Source: Diphasiastrum complanatum (Eukaryota > Streptophyta > Lycopodiopsida > Lycopodiales > Lycopodiaceae). From it: a DNA stretch of 64,000 nucleotides. This document shows, in pieces, positions 9,887 to 19,239 of the stretch. Within the stretch, counting starts at the first letter, position 1, and each line of letters starts with the position of its first letter. The notes under the pieces are model-generated. The model made no database searches, was not told the DNA's origin, and saw only the letters and a list, made by a program, of their open reading frames with translations. The stretch is from positions 52,425,836 to 52,489,835 of the forward strand of contig CM055095.1 in the NCBI GenBank assembly GCA_029204225.1, written 5' to 3'. The translations under genes and the position numbers were made by a program.

Positions 9887-12800
9887 GTACTCACTCCAAT
9901 TCATACCTTTCTTATTTGCTTAATACTTCAAGCTTTTGATTGCACTATGGAGGAATGTAGTTTTCATGAAATGACTGGTTGATTTTTCAAAAAACTTGAG
10001 ATCTTTGTACATTTAGACGTGCATATTTAGACATAAGATCATGTGGTCCTCTACTACTCTTTAAGGATGGCTCAACAAATTCTTGAAACATCAACTACGA
10101 CTATGAAACTGGGCTACTGATAATTGTTTTGTTTATTTGTGCATGTGCACACCCATGTGTGGTGGATTTTATATGTGGGCCTATTTTGTTGATGCAATTG
10201 ATCGCACTAATTCTGCCTGAAAGACAGGAACATAGTGAATAGAGTGAAGTTTGAAGGACCGTGATCATCTCTGTGAATTTGATTAGACCAGAATGTTTCT
10301 AGACAAATTGAATGAGAAAGATATGAAAAAAGAGAAATGTTGGGTAGAGGATGGGGCACATGCTTGATATCATTGCATTACAAAAGGGATTTATCTACAA
10401 AACTGATTGATGGCACCTGCTCAGAAGATACAATTATCATTTTCATTCAAAAAGTGCATAAAGCATAATGATTATTTGGTCAAATACAGTTGCATATCGA
10501 TGTACAAGAATATTTGGCACTTCTACTTCAGTTTATGTCTTGATGAATGAAAGAGACGAATTTTGTGATTCTTGAATAGGAGAGGTTGGAAATGCAATAA
10601 ACCTATTTCCAAATTGCTACAAACATTCTCAAAATATGTGCAATGTGATTCAAGACTGCAAGCTGCTTTCTGCCTAATTCTACAAATATGCCTGATTCTT
10701 TCACAAGGAAATGTTTTCCTATCACAGTTCCTCATCTAACTACCCACATTGTAAAAGTTGCAGAACACTAGGACACTTTGGTGCAGTTTTTTTCATGAGA
10801 TACCCTATCTGGTTCCTGGGCTGATAGTTTTATATCATTTTATGGAGCCTTATGCAGATTTTAATTGAAAATTTATAGTAAGTTTGAAATACTTGTGATT
10901 CAGGTTCTGTGCACCTTGATTTCTTTGTTGGCCTCACTACCACTTGGAGAGCTTCTGTTTTTCCATGTGATCCTAATGAAGAAGGTTGTCCTATTTTCAC
11001 CCCTTCAAAAATGTTTCAAATTTCTTTGCTCTACAGCTATGAAAATAAATTGTATTCAAGAGGACATTTTTTTTATTATATTCATACTGAACATAGGTTT
11101 GCCTCTTATTTGCTTGTTCATTTTGTGTGGTTTGTCTTGAAGTACAAAAGTATCTGCCATTTACACTTGAGAGACATGTTTTACTATTCAGGGTATCACA
11201 ACATATGAGTATGTTGTTGCAATGAGAGCCCAAAATGAACCTCGACCTGGGTCTATTGAAGGTGATCCACAGAGTGTTCCCCTTTCACCAAGCAACTCCA
11301 CTGCCACTGGACTAAGTGTTTCAAGCTCTTTGGGTCTTCAGTACAGAGCTGCTTGGTGCACGCCTCCTCGAATATTTGAGGAGCATCAGGTAGAGTCACA
11401 AGTTACCGTAAGATGTATTCTTGTTATGGAGCAAAACATACATATGTATCCTCGTGATGAAATATGAGCCTTAACAGTGAACACTGAAATCACGATTTGA
11501 AATGATCTCGATGCTTTTGAGCCTAAGGTAGCTAGACCAAACAATCTAGTTTATTAGTACCTTACCATGCTATGTACTTTTTTGCAACATCATAAAAGAC
11601 ACTGAATTCAATGGCATTAGCATTAGCTGGAATTGAGCCTCTTGCCTATACATAGCCACTGGAATATTTGAATCGATAAGATTTCTTATGATTTGAACTT
11701 GAAAGATTCTTATTGAGTAGTTTGTTTCCAGAAAGAAGTTACCAATGCTTCAGAAAAGTTCATGTTTTGATTGGGTTTTAGGGGATCAAGATGTTAGATC
11801 ATGTTAAAAAGTTATTTGTTACTAGTAATATTGAAATAGAGATACACATGGGCGATACCCTAGACATGTGAAGATTAATGACCTGTTAGAGGATTTGAAT
11901 CACTTTTGTAACCAATAATCCAACAGTGTTTTTTTTCCAACCTTCTTCACTATGCCACCTGGCTGGGAGCTAAATTTGCCAAATTTTGATTTGAATCTAG
12001 AACTAAAGTGAATCGATTTCAAAAGTTTCCAATTGGGGTTTGTTGTGACTATCGCCTACATTGTGAAGTTGGTAATTCTTTGCTCTGTTTCATGCAGCTG
12101 ATGCGAGCAAGTCCCATTAATGTGAAATTGTTTTCTTTGTATTGATATTAATCTGTTCTGTTTAGACAAGTATCAATCAAAACTGGCGCTCACCTTTTAG
12201 GCTCTATGGAGTCGACCACTTTGCAGATGTCTGTTACCTTCTTCTTCTATGTGATTGTAGCAGTTTGCCTTGTGATCTCTGAATTATTACTGTACTTTAA
12301 TGGTCATTTGATGGTGGTCAAGATCCCGAGGATAAAGTCAGTTTTTTGCTGAATCGTGAAATATAGTTTGTAATAGCTCACCCAGGATGAATGATCTATT
12401 GATTGATTATTTATTGTTTTTAATCTCTGAAACTGTGATGCAGGATGAAATCATTCCACATTTGGGACCTGAGAGGCTGCCTTCAACTGTGGACCCTGAT
12501 TCTGCATTTTCTGTTGCGAGGCATGGGATTCGATCACAAAAGCGTAATGTGCGTATAAGTGCATGGAAATTAGCAAAACTGAATTCTGATGATGCAGCAA
12601 GAGCAGCAGTAAAAGCCAGAGAAACATCATCTGTTCTTCGGCCCATAGGAACAAGGAACACTGGAATAGCAACGGCAGACTTCAACACTAGTAGTAATAT
12701 CAGTAGCAGAAGTAGTTTCAGCGACCATGGTTTTCAAAACTCGTTAAGGAAAGGCCAACGAAATGGTGGGGTGCTGGTAACAAATGATGGGATAAGCAGG

Positions 12801-13667
12801 AAGGATGACCTTCCCATCTTTCTAGATTCAGTGGAAGGTGGTATCAGAAGTACCTATAGTAGCCCCAGGCCCTATTTGTTTGGGTCTGAAATGTTAAGCC
12901 CTCTTCCAATGGAAGTGAAATATGGTCCATCTTTTGGTCTACGGCACAGTGTGAATGTTGAAAGATTGCAGGGACCTGGTATCCCATCAGCAAGTACAGG
13001 TGGATCAAACTTAAAGACTAGTGAACCCATTCATTTGGGTAGTGTGTCACAATCCTCTACTGAATATCCTGCTTGGGTAGGAGGACATACTGCAAGTGAT
13101 GGTTATGATGCATCTGGAGGGGACAGCGCAGAGGACTCGCTTCCAAGGTTTAAGCATTTTAGTTATAGAGGAAGGCCGGATAATCTCAATGTTGCCATGA
13201 GGAAAGCAGATAATTTTCATAATATTTGGGGTGTGGAGCCTGGAAGGGTCCCTTCACGCCCACTGCCAAAAGAATATGTCAACCGAGAAACCTTTATCCC
13301 ACCAAGTAAAAAGCCTAGCCTGGTTGACTCATCGCTGTCTCCTTCCTTTTCTGAATATACGGCCTCCCCTATAGCTGAGCAGGTGTTAGTTCCAGATAAG
13401 CCCCTTCCAGAAGCGAAAAGTAATTTAGATGATAATCTGTGCTTCAGTGAGGCATCAATATTTTATGGTGGTCCTCTTAGCTCACATCCCAGGGTAGAGA
13501 CTTCAGCTAGGAAAGAGCTGATCCCTAATCCACAGATGAAAGGCTTTTCTGATGCTATGCCTAGCTCACAGAAGAATGTTGTCCATGGTAGTTCTTTGCG
13601 CACAGATGCATCTCGTTCTCAATCGCCCATTTTTGTTCCTCGGATGCCATGGATACATAAGTTCTGA
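9758..13667 (+). CDS. DHHC-type protein S-acyltransferase (palmitoyltransferase), 3' half
   Basis: Four exons with consensus GT-AG borders, all in phase 0, join into one frame: 9758-9886, 10904-10984, 11192-11389 and 12444-13667 (TGA at 13665-13667). In order they give a third membrane segment (LLLEWGVGIGVLVHSF), the plant-typical D/N-K-K and GNSFSR-P region, a fourth membrane segment (LCTLISLLASLPLGELLFF), the family TTxE motif as ITTYEYVVAMRA, the plant-specific W-C-T-P-P-R box and a long Ser/Pro-rich cytosolic tail. Family knowledge: these enzymes transfer palmitate to cysteines of target proteins at the plasma membrane, Golgi, ER or vacuole. The catalytic cysteine-rich DHHC domain should lie just 5' of 9758 and was not found in the window. 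The gene may have a distant or decayed 5' part, or the locus may be a partial duplicate. The intact 407-codon last exon argues for recent or current function. Confidence 0.82.
10904..10984 (+). CDS. S-acyltransferase exon: fourth membrane segment
   Basis: 27 codons after acceptor 'attcag' (10898-10903), ending AAGAAG before donor 'gttgtc' (10985). It encodes the LCTLISLLASLPLGELLFF helix and the short cytosolic F-H-V-I-L-M-K-K that leads to the TTxE motif in the next exon. The downstream intron is only 207 bp. Confidence 0.82.
11192..11389 (+). CDS. S-acyltransferase exon: TTxE motif and WCTPPR box
   Basis: 66 codons after acceptor 'attcag' (11186-11191), ending CATCAG before donor 'gtagag' (11390). 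It begins GITTYEYVVAMRAQNEPRPG, containing the family TTxE motif, continues through a Ser-rich stretch and ends R-A-A-W-C-T-P-P-R-I-F-E-E-H-Q, a plant-specific box. The Met codon inside this exon (11222) is internal, not a start. Confidence 0.85.
12444..13667 (+). CDS. S-acyltransferase last exon: long cytosolic tail
   Basis: 407 codons plus stop after acceptor 'gatgcag' (12437-12443). It opens DEIIPHLGPERLPSTVDPDS, continues with the basic V-R-I-S-A-W-K-L-A-K-L box and the A-R-A-A-V-K-A-R-E-T-S-S-V-L-R-P segment typical of the long-tailed plant subgroup, then a low-complexity Ser/Pro/Gly tail with P-S-R-P-L-P-K and S-Q-S-P-I-F-V-P-R near the end. The tail has no further domain I recognise and is probably disordered. 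No in-frame stop or frameshift is present. Confidence 0.85.
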   Translation, partial: DEIIPHLGPERLPSTVDPDSAFSVARHGIRSQKRNVRISAWKLAKLNSDDAARAAVKARETSSVLRPIGTRNTGIATADFNTSSNISSRSSFSDHGFQNSLRKGQRNGGVLVTNDGISRKDDLPIFLDSVEGGIRSTYSSPRPYLFGSEMLSPLPMEVKYGPSFGLRHSVNVERLQGPGIPSASTGGSNLKTSEPIHLGSVSQSSTEYPAWVGGHTASDGYDASGGDSAEDSLPRFKHFSYRGRPDNLNVAMRKADNFHNIWGVEPGRVPSRPLPKEYVNRETFIPPSKKPSLVDSSLSPSFSEYTASPIAEQVLVPDKPLPEAKSNLDDNLCFSEASIFYGGPLSSHPRVETSARKELIPNPQMKGFSDAMPSSQKNVVHGSSLRTDASRSQSPIFVPRMPWIHKF

Positions 13668-13950
13668 CCACTACCATGTGTGTGGGCTGAACAGCTTTTA
13701 TATTCTTCGCCTCAGTGATTTGTTAGCCCTCTCAATCTGGGATGGCTACAGGATCTGGACTGCAACAGCTGGAACAGGCACTCTATAGTCTTCAGCTTCA
13801 CAATGCACAAGATGACACCTGTTAACCTCTTCTTCAATGTAAAAGGTGAGGTAGCTTGTACTTTTTTATCTTAATGAAGAGCTGCTGATAGTTCCAAGTT
13901 GTCCCATAGAGATGCTACATGCAGTCCCTTTGTCTGGAACATGTTTGAAC
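13668..13950 (+). other. 3' untranslated region and downstream flank
   Basis: Sequence after the TGA has no coding continuation. No clear AATAAA was located, so the cleavage site is undefined. Confidence 0.4.
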
Positions 13951-14375
13951 TAATAATTTTTTTTTTTCAATATGGGTGTCAGAAAAAGAGGTCTTTTGAT
14001 GGGGGATCTGATGGTAATTTTTGCAAATTTTTTTATGTACTGTAGGCGGCTACGTATCCCTGAAAGTACCTAGGTATTGTTGATTCACTGACTCATGATG
14101 CATTGATTCACTAATTAGTGCATTTGAAATGATGTCAACTTAGCCACTAATGAAACTGGCATCCTTATAGACCTGTTGGTTGCGGAGCCTGATTATCTTC
14201 CTATTTCGAAGGTCTTGGTTCAGCTGCATTTGATATCCAGTTCCCGATGGGGGGGGGGCGTTTGCCCCTCACTTGTGTCACTGCCCCCCCAGCAGGGGTT
14301 CAGAGAGTTCCCCCAAAAAAAGTGTCTTCTAAAATGTTGTAATTTTGTAGTCGATCTGGACCATTCTCAGATTTG
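13951..14375. repeat. Diverged direct duplication, copy 1
   Basis: Several ordered blocks recur in the same order at 16290-16840: a T-rich run with 'caaatttttttatgta', a 'gattcactga' phrase repeated around 'tgatgc', then 'agcctgattatctt' and, after an interval, 'taaaatgttg' followed by 'ctggaccatt'. The order and orientation match with local insertions. The duplicated unit was therefore about 400 bp before divergence and flanks the small hAT-like nest. Confidence 0.6.
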
Positions 14376-14892
14376 ATTGTTCATTTTGTTTTCTACTATT
14401 TTGATTGGTTTCTAAACGTGTTTTCAATTTTTTTTTAAAACTTAAAAAATTTCGTTTTAATGGCATAAAAACAACCTCAAACAGGTGAAATTAAATCATA
14501 GAATTAATGAACCGTGTACGGTTCACCACGGTTCTGAGAACCGTACAGTGAACCGTATGGTTCTCAGAAAATTTAAGGGGGAACCGTGGTGAACCGTACT
14601 AATTAATTAATTAATCAATTTTTGTTCCCTCCCCCAAAAACAGCCTAAAAATATGCAAAAAAGGGCCAAAAAATGTGTCTGTGAAATCTGTGTGTGTCTC
14701 TTCTGTGAAATCTGTGTCTGTGGGTTTTTACAGTTCTGTTTTACAGCTCGCATTATCATAAACAGCCCAAAAACTGTAAAATGAGGGCCAAAAACTATTT
14801 TGGGGGGAAATTGGCAAAAAAAAAAAAATCAATTAATTAATTAATTTATTGCAGGAACTGTACCATTCGGTTCCTTCCACGGTTCCCAGGAC

Positions 14893-15712
14893 CATAGTTG
14901 CAGCGAATCGCGATTCGCTGGGTCTGCGATTCACGGGTCGCGATTCGCGACCCAGAATCGCAAAAAAAAAAAAAAAAAAAAATGTTTTTGGAAAAAATAG
15001 CTTATTGCTGAAATTTTTTAAGGGGATCAATGGTCAAACCAGCGTTTTGCCTCTCAGAAGTGCAATAGATGAGGCACAAACAAATCTTATTTTCAGTAGC
15101 TATCCGGTTGTCATTTGCTCTGGTTTTCAGTAAATGTTAATGCTACAGTTAGGACTATCAACTGTATGGATAATGATCACTTTTGCAATTGGTTCACTGG
15201 AGATGTGAGTGCAATGTACATACAGTTGGGGGCATAAATATTGGGCCCTTCTCGGCGCGCATTTGGACCCCATTTTTATTACAGGGGGGCGGTGGCATTT
15301 TTATCTACAGTGTCTATATAGCAAGAAGCTCTAGGGGGTTCGGGGGATAGTAGCCCCCCGGGAAATGGGGGGTTCGGGGGGTGGTAGCCCCCTGATGGGG
15401 GGTTTGGGGGGCAACGCCCCCCAACGGCGGGTCCGCGGGCTGCCGGTAGACCCCGGCCCCGACGGTAAGGCCTCTTCATGATTTGGCCTTCCAACACCCC
15501 GAGTGAAAACACACTTTTTAACAGTCGGCAAACTACACAATCATAATCCCCTCGATCAGAGCTTTCATCTGATACCCATATTGCCTAAAAAAATTTCAAA
15601 AAAAAAAAAAAAAATCGATTCTACACGATTCTGGGAAATCCCGAATCGCGAATCGGAATCCAATTCTGATCGCGATTCTGAATTGCGATTCGGGAATCGC
15701 GCTGCAACTATG
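14893..15712. mobile_element. Inner hAT-like element with AATCGC motifs, 820 bp
   Basis: The termini are the exact 13-bp inverted repeat CATAGTTGCAGCG (14893-14905) and CGCTGCAACTATG (15700-15712). Flanks are the exact 8-bp duplication cccaggac (14885-14892 and 15713-15720). Just inside each end are dense AATCGC/GCGATT/ATTCGC words (14906-14963 and 15616-15699), bounded on the inner side by A-runs (about 14961-14981 and 15597-15614). The centre carries unrelated sequence including a G-rich tandem array. There is no transposase frame. It must have inserted after the outer element, because its target duplication lies inside that element's motif region. Confidence 0.88.
15334..15440. repeat. G-rich tandem repeat with G/C hairpin arms
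   Basis: Three units of about 31-33 bp begin near 15334, 15367 and 15397. Each has the form G5-6, TTCG or TTTG, G5-6, a short spacer, then C5-6. Each unit can fold into a G-run/C-run hairpin, and the G strand could form a quadruplex. It sits in the middle of the 820-bp hAT-like element. Confidence 0.8.
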
Positions 15713-15828
15713 CCCAGGACCCACGGTTCTGGGCAGGACCCACGGTTCTGGGAACCGTGGGTTCTATGAATTAAATCAATTAAAAAAATCTATAAGAAAA
15801 GAAATTTATATATGCATTCTGGAATGCT

Positions 15829-15864
15829 GATGCAGTGGAACATGGGAACATGTTCCACTGCATC
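15829..15864. repeat. Perfect 16-bp hairpin
   Basis: Arms 15829-15844 (gatgcagtggaacatg) and 15849-15864 are exact reverse complements around the 4-base loop ggaa. It lies two bases left of the target duplication of the 294-bp element and between GGAACG-type words, so it may be part of an older palindromic small element. Confidence 0.9.
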
Positions 15865-15873
15865 TATATATAT

Positions 15874-16167
15874 CATGGTTGTTGTGAATCACGAATCTCG
15901 GGCCATCGTGATTCGTGAATCTCGATTCTCGTTAGAGAATCTTTGTTCAAATTTTTGTTTTTCTTTTCTTTTGAGCTGGTTTTTGGCACATTTTTTTAGC
16001 TATATATCTACCATCTACCTCGTCAAGAGCTTCAAGCTGATACCCATATTGCCCACTAAAAAAGAAAACCCTAACAAAAATCCTAACAAAAACCTTAACA
16101 AAAATCTTAATGCGATCCTCAAAACCCTAACAAAAACCACGATTCGCGGTTTGCCAATGCAACTATG
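15874..16167. mobile_element. Third hAT-like element, 294 bp
   Basis: It starts CATGGTTG (15874) and ends GCAACTATG (16167), matching the 13-bp terminus of the 820-bp element with changes. The interior begins with GTGAATCACGAATC-type words and ends near an ATTCGC word. Flanks are atatatat on both sides (15866-15873 and 16168-16175), an 8-bp duplication although in low-complexity sequence. Both this element and the 820-bp one contain the same interior phrase 'gcttcaagctgatacccatattgcc', here written only in part (about 16029-16053; in the other near 15560-15583 as a variant), so they share more than their ends. Confidence 0.72.
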
Positions 16168-16289
16168 ATATATATCATAGATGCATGGAGCGTTTTGGAA
16201 CGTGGTCCGAAACGCGTTTAGGAACGCATTCCAGATTTTTGGCCCGGAATGCTCTCTTGGAACGGTTTTTTTTTTTTTCCTGTTTTTTT

Positions 16290-16840
16290 TGTAATATGAT
16301 ATTCAAATTGCAGCAAAATTTATGGGGAATTCAATTATATATTTTTTCAAATTTTTTTGATGTATTGCAGAAGCCAAATTTGGTTGAATACTAGGTGTTT
16401 GTAATTCACTAATTCACTGATTCCTGATGTGCTGATTCACTGATTCACTGATCAATGCATCTCAAGATTACAATGAAAATTTCATCATTTGGGAATATTG
16501 ACGTCAATGAATAGACTGTGCTCTCTCTGACTCTGTGCTAGCATGATACAAGGACTCCCTCTCTGATGATGAGGCTGGCTCTGCGTCTGCGTGTGCCCTT
16601 GCTCCTGCCTCTGCCTCTGCCTCTGCCTCTCTCTCCAGCCTGGAGCCTGCCTCTGCCTCTGCCTCTGCCTCCAGCCTGGAGCCTGATTATCTTCTTATTA
16701 GCTCCCCCGTCCCTGTCCCCATGTCGCTGAGGTTTGGGGGTAGCGAAATTTTTGTCTACTAAAATGTTGCAATTTTTTGAAAAATGTCTACTAAAATGTC
16801 GTAATTCCATAGTCGTGCTGGACCATTTACATGTGACGTA
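16290..16840. repeat. Diverged direct duplication, copy 2
   Basis: This is the partner of 13951-14375. Matching blocks are the T-rich 'caaatttttttgatgta' run, the 'gattcactgattc' repeats, 'agcctgattatctt' and 'taaaatgt' followed by 'ctggaccattt'. This copy has gained a CTGCCT minisatellite (16588-16690), and 'gtctactaaaatgt' is itself duplicated near 16755 and 16787. Confidence 0.58.
16588..16690. repeat. (CTGCCT)n minisatellite with CCAGCCTGGAGCCTG units
   Basis: Hexanucleotide CTGCCT runs are interrupted twice by 'ccagcctggagcctg', giving a higher-order unit of about 50 bp. It produces Arg/Gly-rich shadow frames on the minus strand that I do not regard as a gene. Confidence 0.85.
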
Positions 16841-16924
16841 AAAAAATTTTTTAAAAAGAATGCGTCCACCCCCGGATGCGCCCTGGGCACATCCGTGCCC
16901 GGGGGTCCCTACCTTAGATATAGC

Positions 16925-17030
16925 CATAGATGCACTCGTGATTCAAATCGCTGTCAAAAAAAACAGTGAATCGCACAAAAAAAATAAAATTACATGCGCG
17001 CTTCGCAGAATCGTGATTCGCTGCAACTAT
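16925..17030. mobile_element. Short, decayed hAT-like element
   Basis: The left end CATAGATGCACTCG and right end CGCTGCAACTAT resemble the CATAGTTGCAGCG terminus of the 820-bp element. The interior has GTGATTC, AATCGC and an A-run. The flanks (gatatagc and tatataca) share only atata, so the target duplication is decayed or the exact ends differ by a base or two. Confidence 0.45.
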
Positions 17031-18530
17031 TATATACATGTGCAGCTGAACAATTGAGCCTTTCTTCTGAATGCCTGGAACCAAATTATAAAGTTTGAAA
17101 CAGTAACATTTGTATGGAAAACATAGCAAACAACAAAAGAGTAGCTAAAAAATCAGTACTGAGTTCCAGTTACAAGCCAAACTGTAGCTCTCAATCTAGT
17201 TACTCAGACGTTGAAGTCTATGTGGTCTGAGATGTGTTTATTTACTGCAGCAATGTGTTTTACACTTTCGGTAGTTCCTGATGCATATTCTTTGTAGGCT
17301 CTTATTTTTGCAGGTTTGGACACATTCCAGTATCATGGGTGCGACGAAATCACTATAGCTGTAACAGTGGATAGCTAGTTGCCAAATTGTAAATTATGAT
17401 CATTATTCCTACTGTGGTAGGACATAGAATATATAGTGACTACCATCCGTTGAATTTTTTGTGATTATATTGATATTTTGAGATAGTTTTATGGACACAA
17501 TAGAGCTCCTTCATGTGCCTTTGTGCCACTGGCAATCTTGAAGTGATGGTGCAATACCATTTTGGCAACTATCTTATTTGTCATGCAGCATCTAGTACGT
17601 TGATTTATTTCTAATGCTTTCAACCTCTACATTGCAGTTCTGTTCATAGAAAAAGCTTATGAAAAAAGCCTTTTTAGGGAAATGTTTGCAAACATGATCC
17701 CCCTCGGGCAAACTTGCAAACATTTTTGAACTTTGCAAACTTAAATGTTTGCTGGCACTATGCTCAAAGTGACTCGTGAGATAGTCAACATCTTCCTTGT
17801 AATAATCGCTTTTGAAGATATTTTTGCTTAACTGTTCTATAATAGTTTCTCAAGAATGATAAACATTAATGCAGAGTTGAGAAGTATTAATGAGAAACCA
17901 TCTCACACAAGTGCTGAGCAACAGATTAACAAGAGAGTATGAAGGAGATGCATGTGCTGTAAATTCATCTCCCATGATGAGTATTTGAGAATTGTCAGAT
18001 GAACGAATATATCCTTTTCATTGTGTTGAGGGAGGGTATCCAACTATACTTAAGCCGAACCAGTCTAACTTCTTAAGTTACTCTTTTTTCACAGTTTAGA
18101 TAATGAAAAATCTGAGCTCCTTGATAGAGTGACAATCCTGTATTTCCAATTGTGATTGAAAGCTATAAGATCAGTACAATTAAATAGTTGCATCTAAGAG
18201 AGGTATGGTAACTTGACTTAAAGAAGAATAAGGAGATAATATGTGAAAAGGCCCTTTACAAGACTCAAAGGGTGGCACAGAGAATGAAAATGATAAAAGA
18301 TCGATGTTATTGTAGTTTGATTAGTTTGAATAGTGGGAGCATAGACACCCAACAAATGTCTAAAAGTACTCTTCACTTGCATGTGATTTAGAAGTTAAAT
18401 CCATAGTTGCACTATTAGGAGGCCAAAGGTCTTGAGATTATAACTTTGAGGGAAGTTTTGGTGGCATGTGTTGACTAATTATAGCAATTGTTAAACATGC
18501 TAGAACTTAGACAATAGTTTTTAGCACCTA
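17031..18530. other. AT-rich DNA with no recognisable content
   Basis: Both strands were read and no conserved domain, splice chain, RNA gene or repeat terminus was identified across 1.5 kb. Confidence 0.35.
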
Positions 18531-19239
18531 TCAAGCCGGGGAGAAGCAACAAAAGAGTCAACTTGGGCATTTTCTTTGAAAAAAAAATGACCCAAGTGAC
18601 CTTTTTTCAAACCAACCAGGTATATCGTAATTCGCCAATCTCTCTCTAGCCCTAACAGACCCTGATCTTTCATTTTATCACCTCCACAAATTTTGACCAC
18701 AGTCAGATTCTGAGAAAACAGCCTGATATATTGTCAAAATCCCTTATTTCTCACCCAAAACTTTGTCCTAGAATTCGCCGGCATCATTGAGGCTAGATCT
18801 CATCAAGATCAGTCCTCCAACAGCTCCGCGAATTCTATCTCAGAGACTTTGTCTGTTTTTTGTCAAAAAGTCACATTTTTTTCCATATTCCCTACCTGCC
18901 AGTAAAACTTCTCTTTTAGAAATCGCCATTTAGCCTAAGAAATCGTTCTCGATGAGTACGAATTCTCTGTCATACCCGCGAATTCTTACAGTACAAATTT
19001 TTTTCCAAAAATATAATCAATATTTAGACAACCAGAGGTCCTTGTCAGAATTCGCGAGTGTTACAGTTCGATTTATCTGACACTCCACGATTTCTTAGTC
19101 TGTCCGCGAATTCTATTACGGTCAAAAAGACCAGTTTTTTTTTTTCCTACACTCTCCATTCTGCAAGCAAACTGTCTTTTTGCCAAGTACAGTACTGACC
19201 TGATCATCTGTATTGTTACTCTCCTCCACACTCTGCATC
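18531..19239 (+). other. Leader region upstream of the Tat-like gag
   Basis: Non-coding, with repeated 'aattcgc' and 'gcgaattc' words (near 18772, 18827, 18976, 19048 and 19103). It precedes the gag start codon and is the expected place for the 5' LTR/leader of the gypsy element. I could not identify a primer-binding site or LTR ends, and no matching 3' LTR was found. Confidence 0.35.

Larger units (their letters stand above)
14497..15768. mobile_element. Outer hAT-like non-autonomous element with GAACCG motifs
   Basis: It starts CATAGAA at 14497 and ends TTCTATG at 15768. Both sides are flanked by the exact 8-bp direct repeat aattaaat (14489-14496 and 15769-15776), the target duplication length of hAT transposons. 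Near both ends lie many GAACCG/CGGTTC words in both orientations (14507-14596 and 14869-14885, 15722-15762), which suggest subterminal transposase sites. It is interrupted by the 820-bp element at 14893-15712; without that insert and its 8-bp duplication it is about 444 bp. No transposase is encoded. Confidence 0.8.

Noticed and set aside
12407-12688. Minus-strand frame opposite the S-acyltransferase tail
   Set aside because: Antisense shadow of a well-supported exon.
16538-16927. 129-codon minus-strand Gly/Arg-rich frame
   Set aside because: Its Arg-Gly repeats come from the CTGCCT minisatellite; no family motif.
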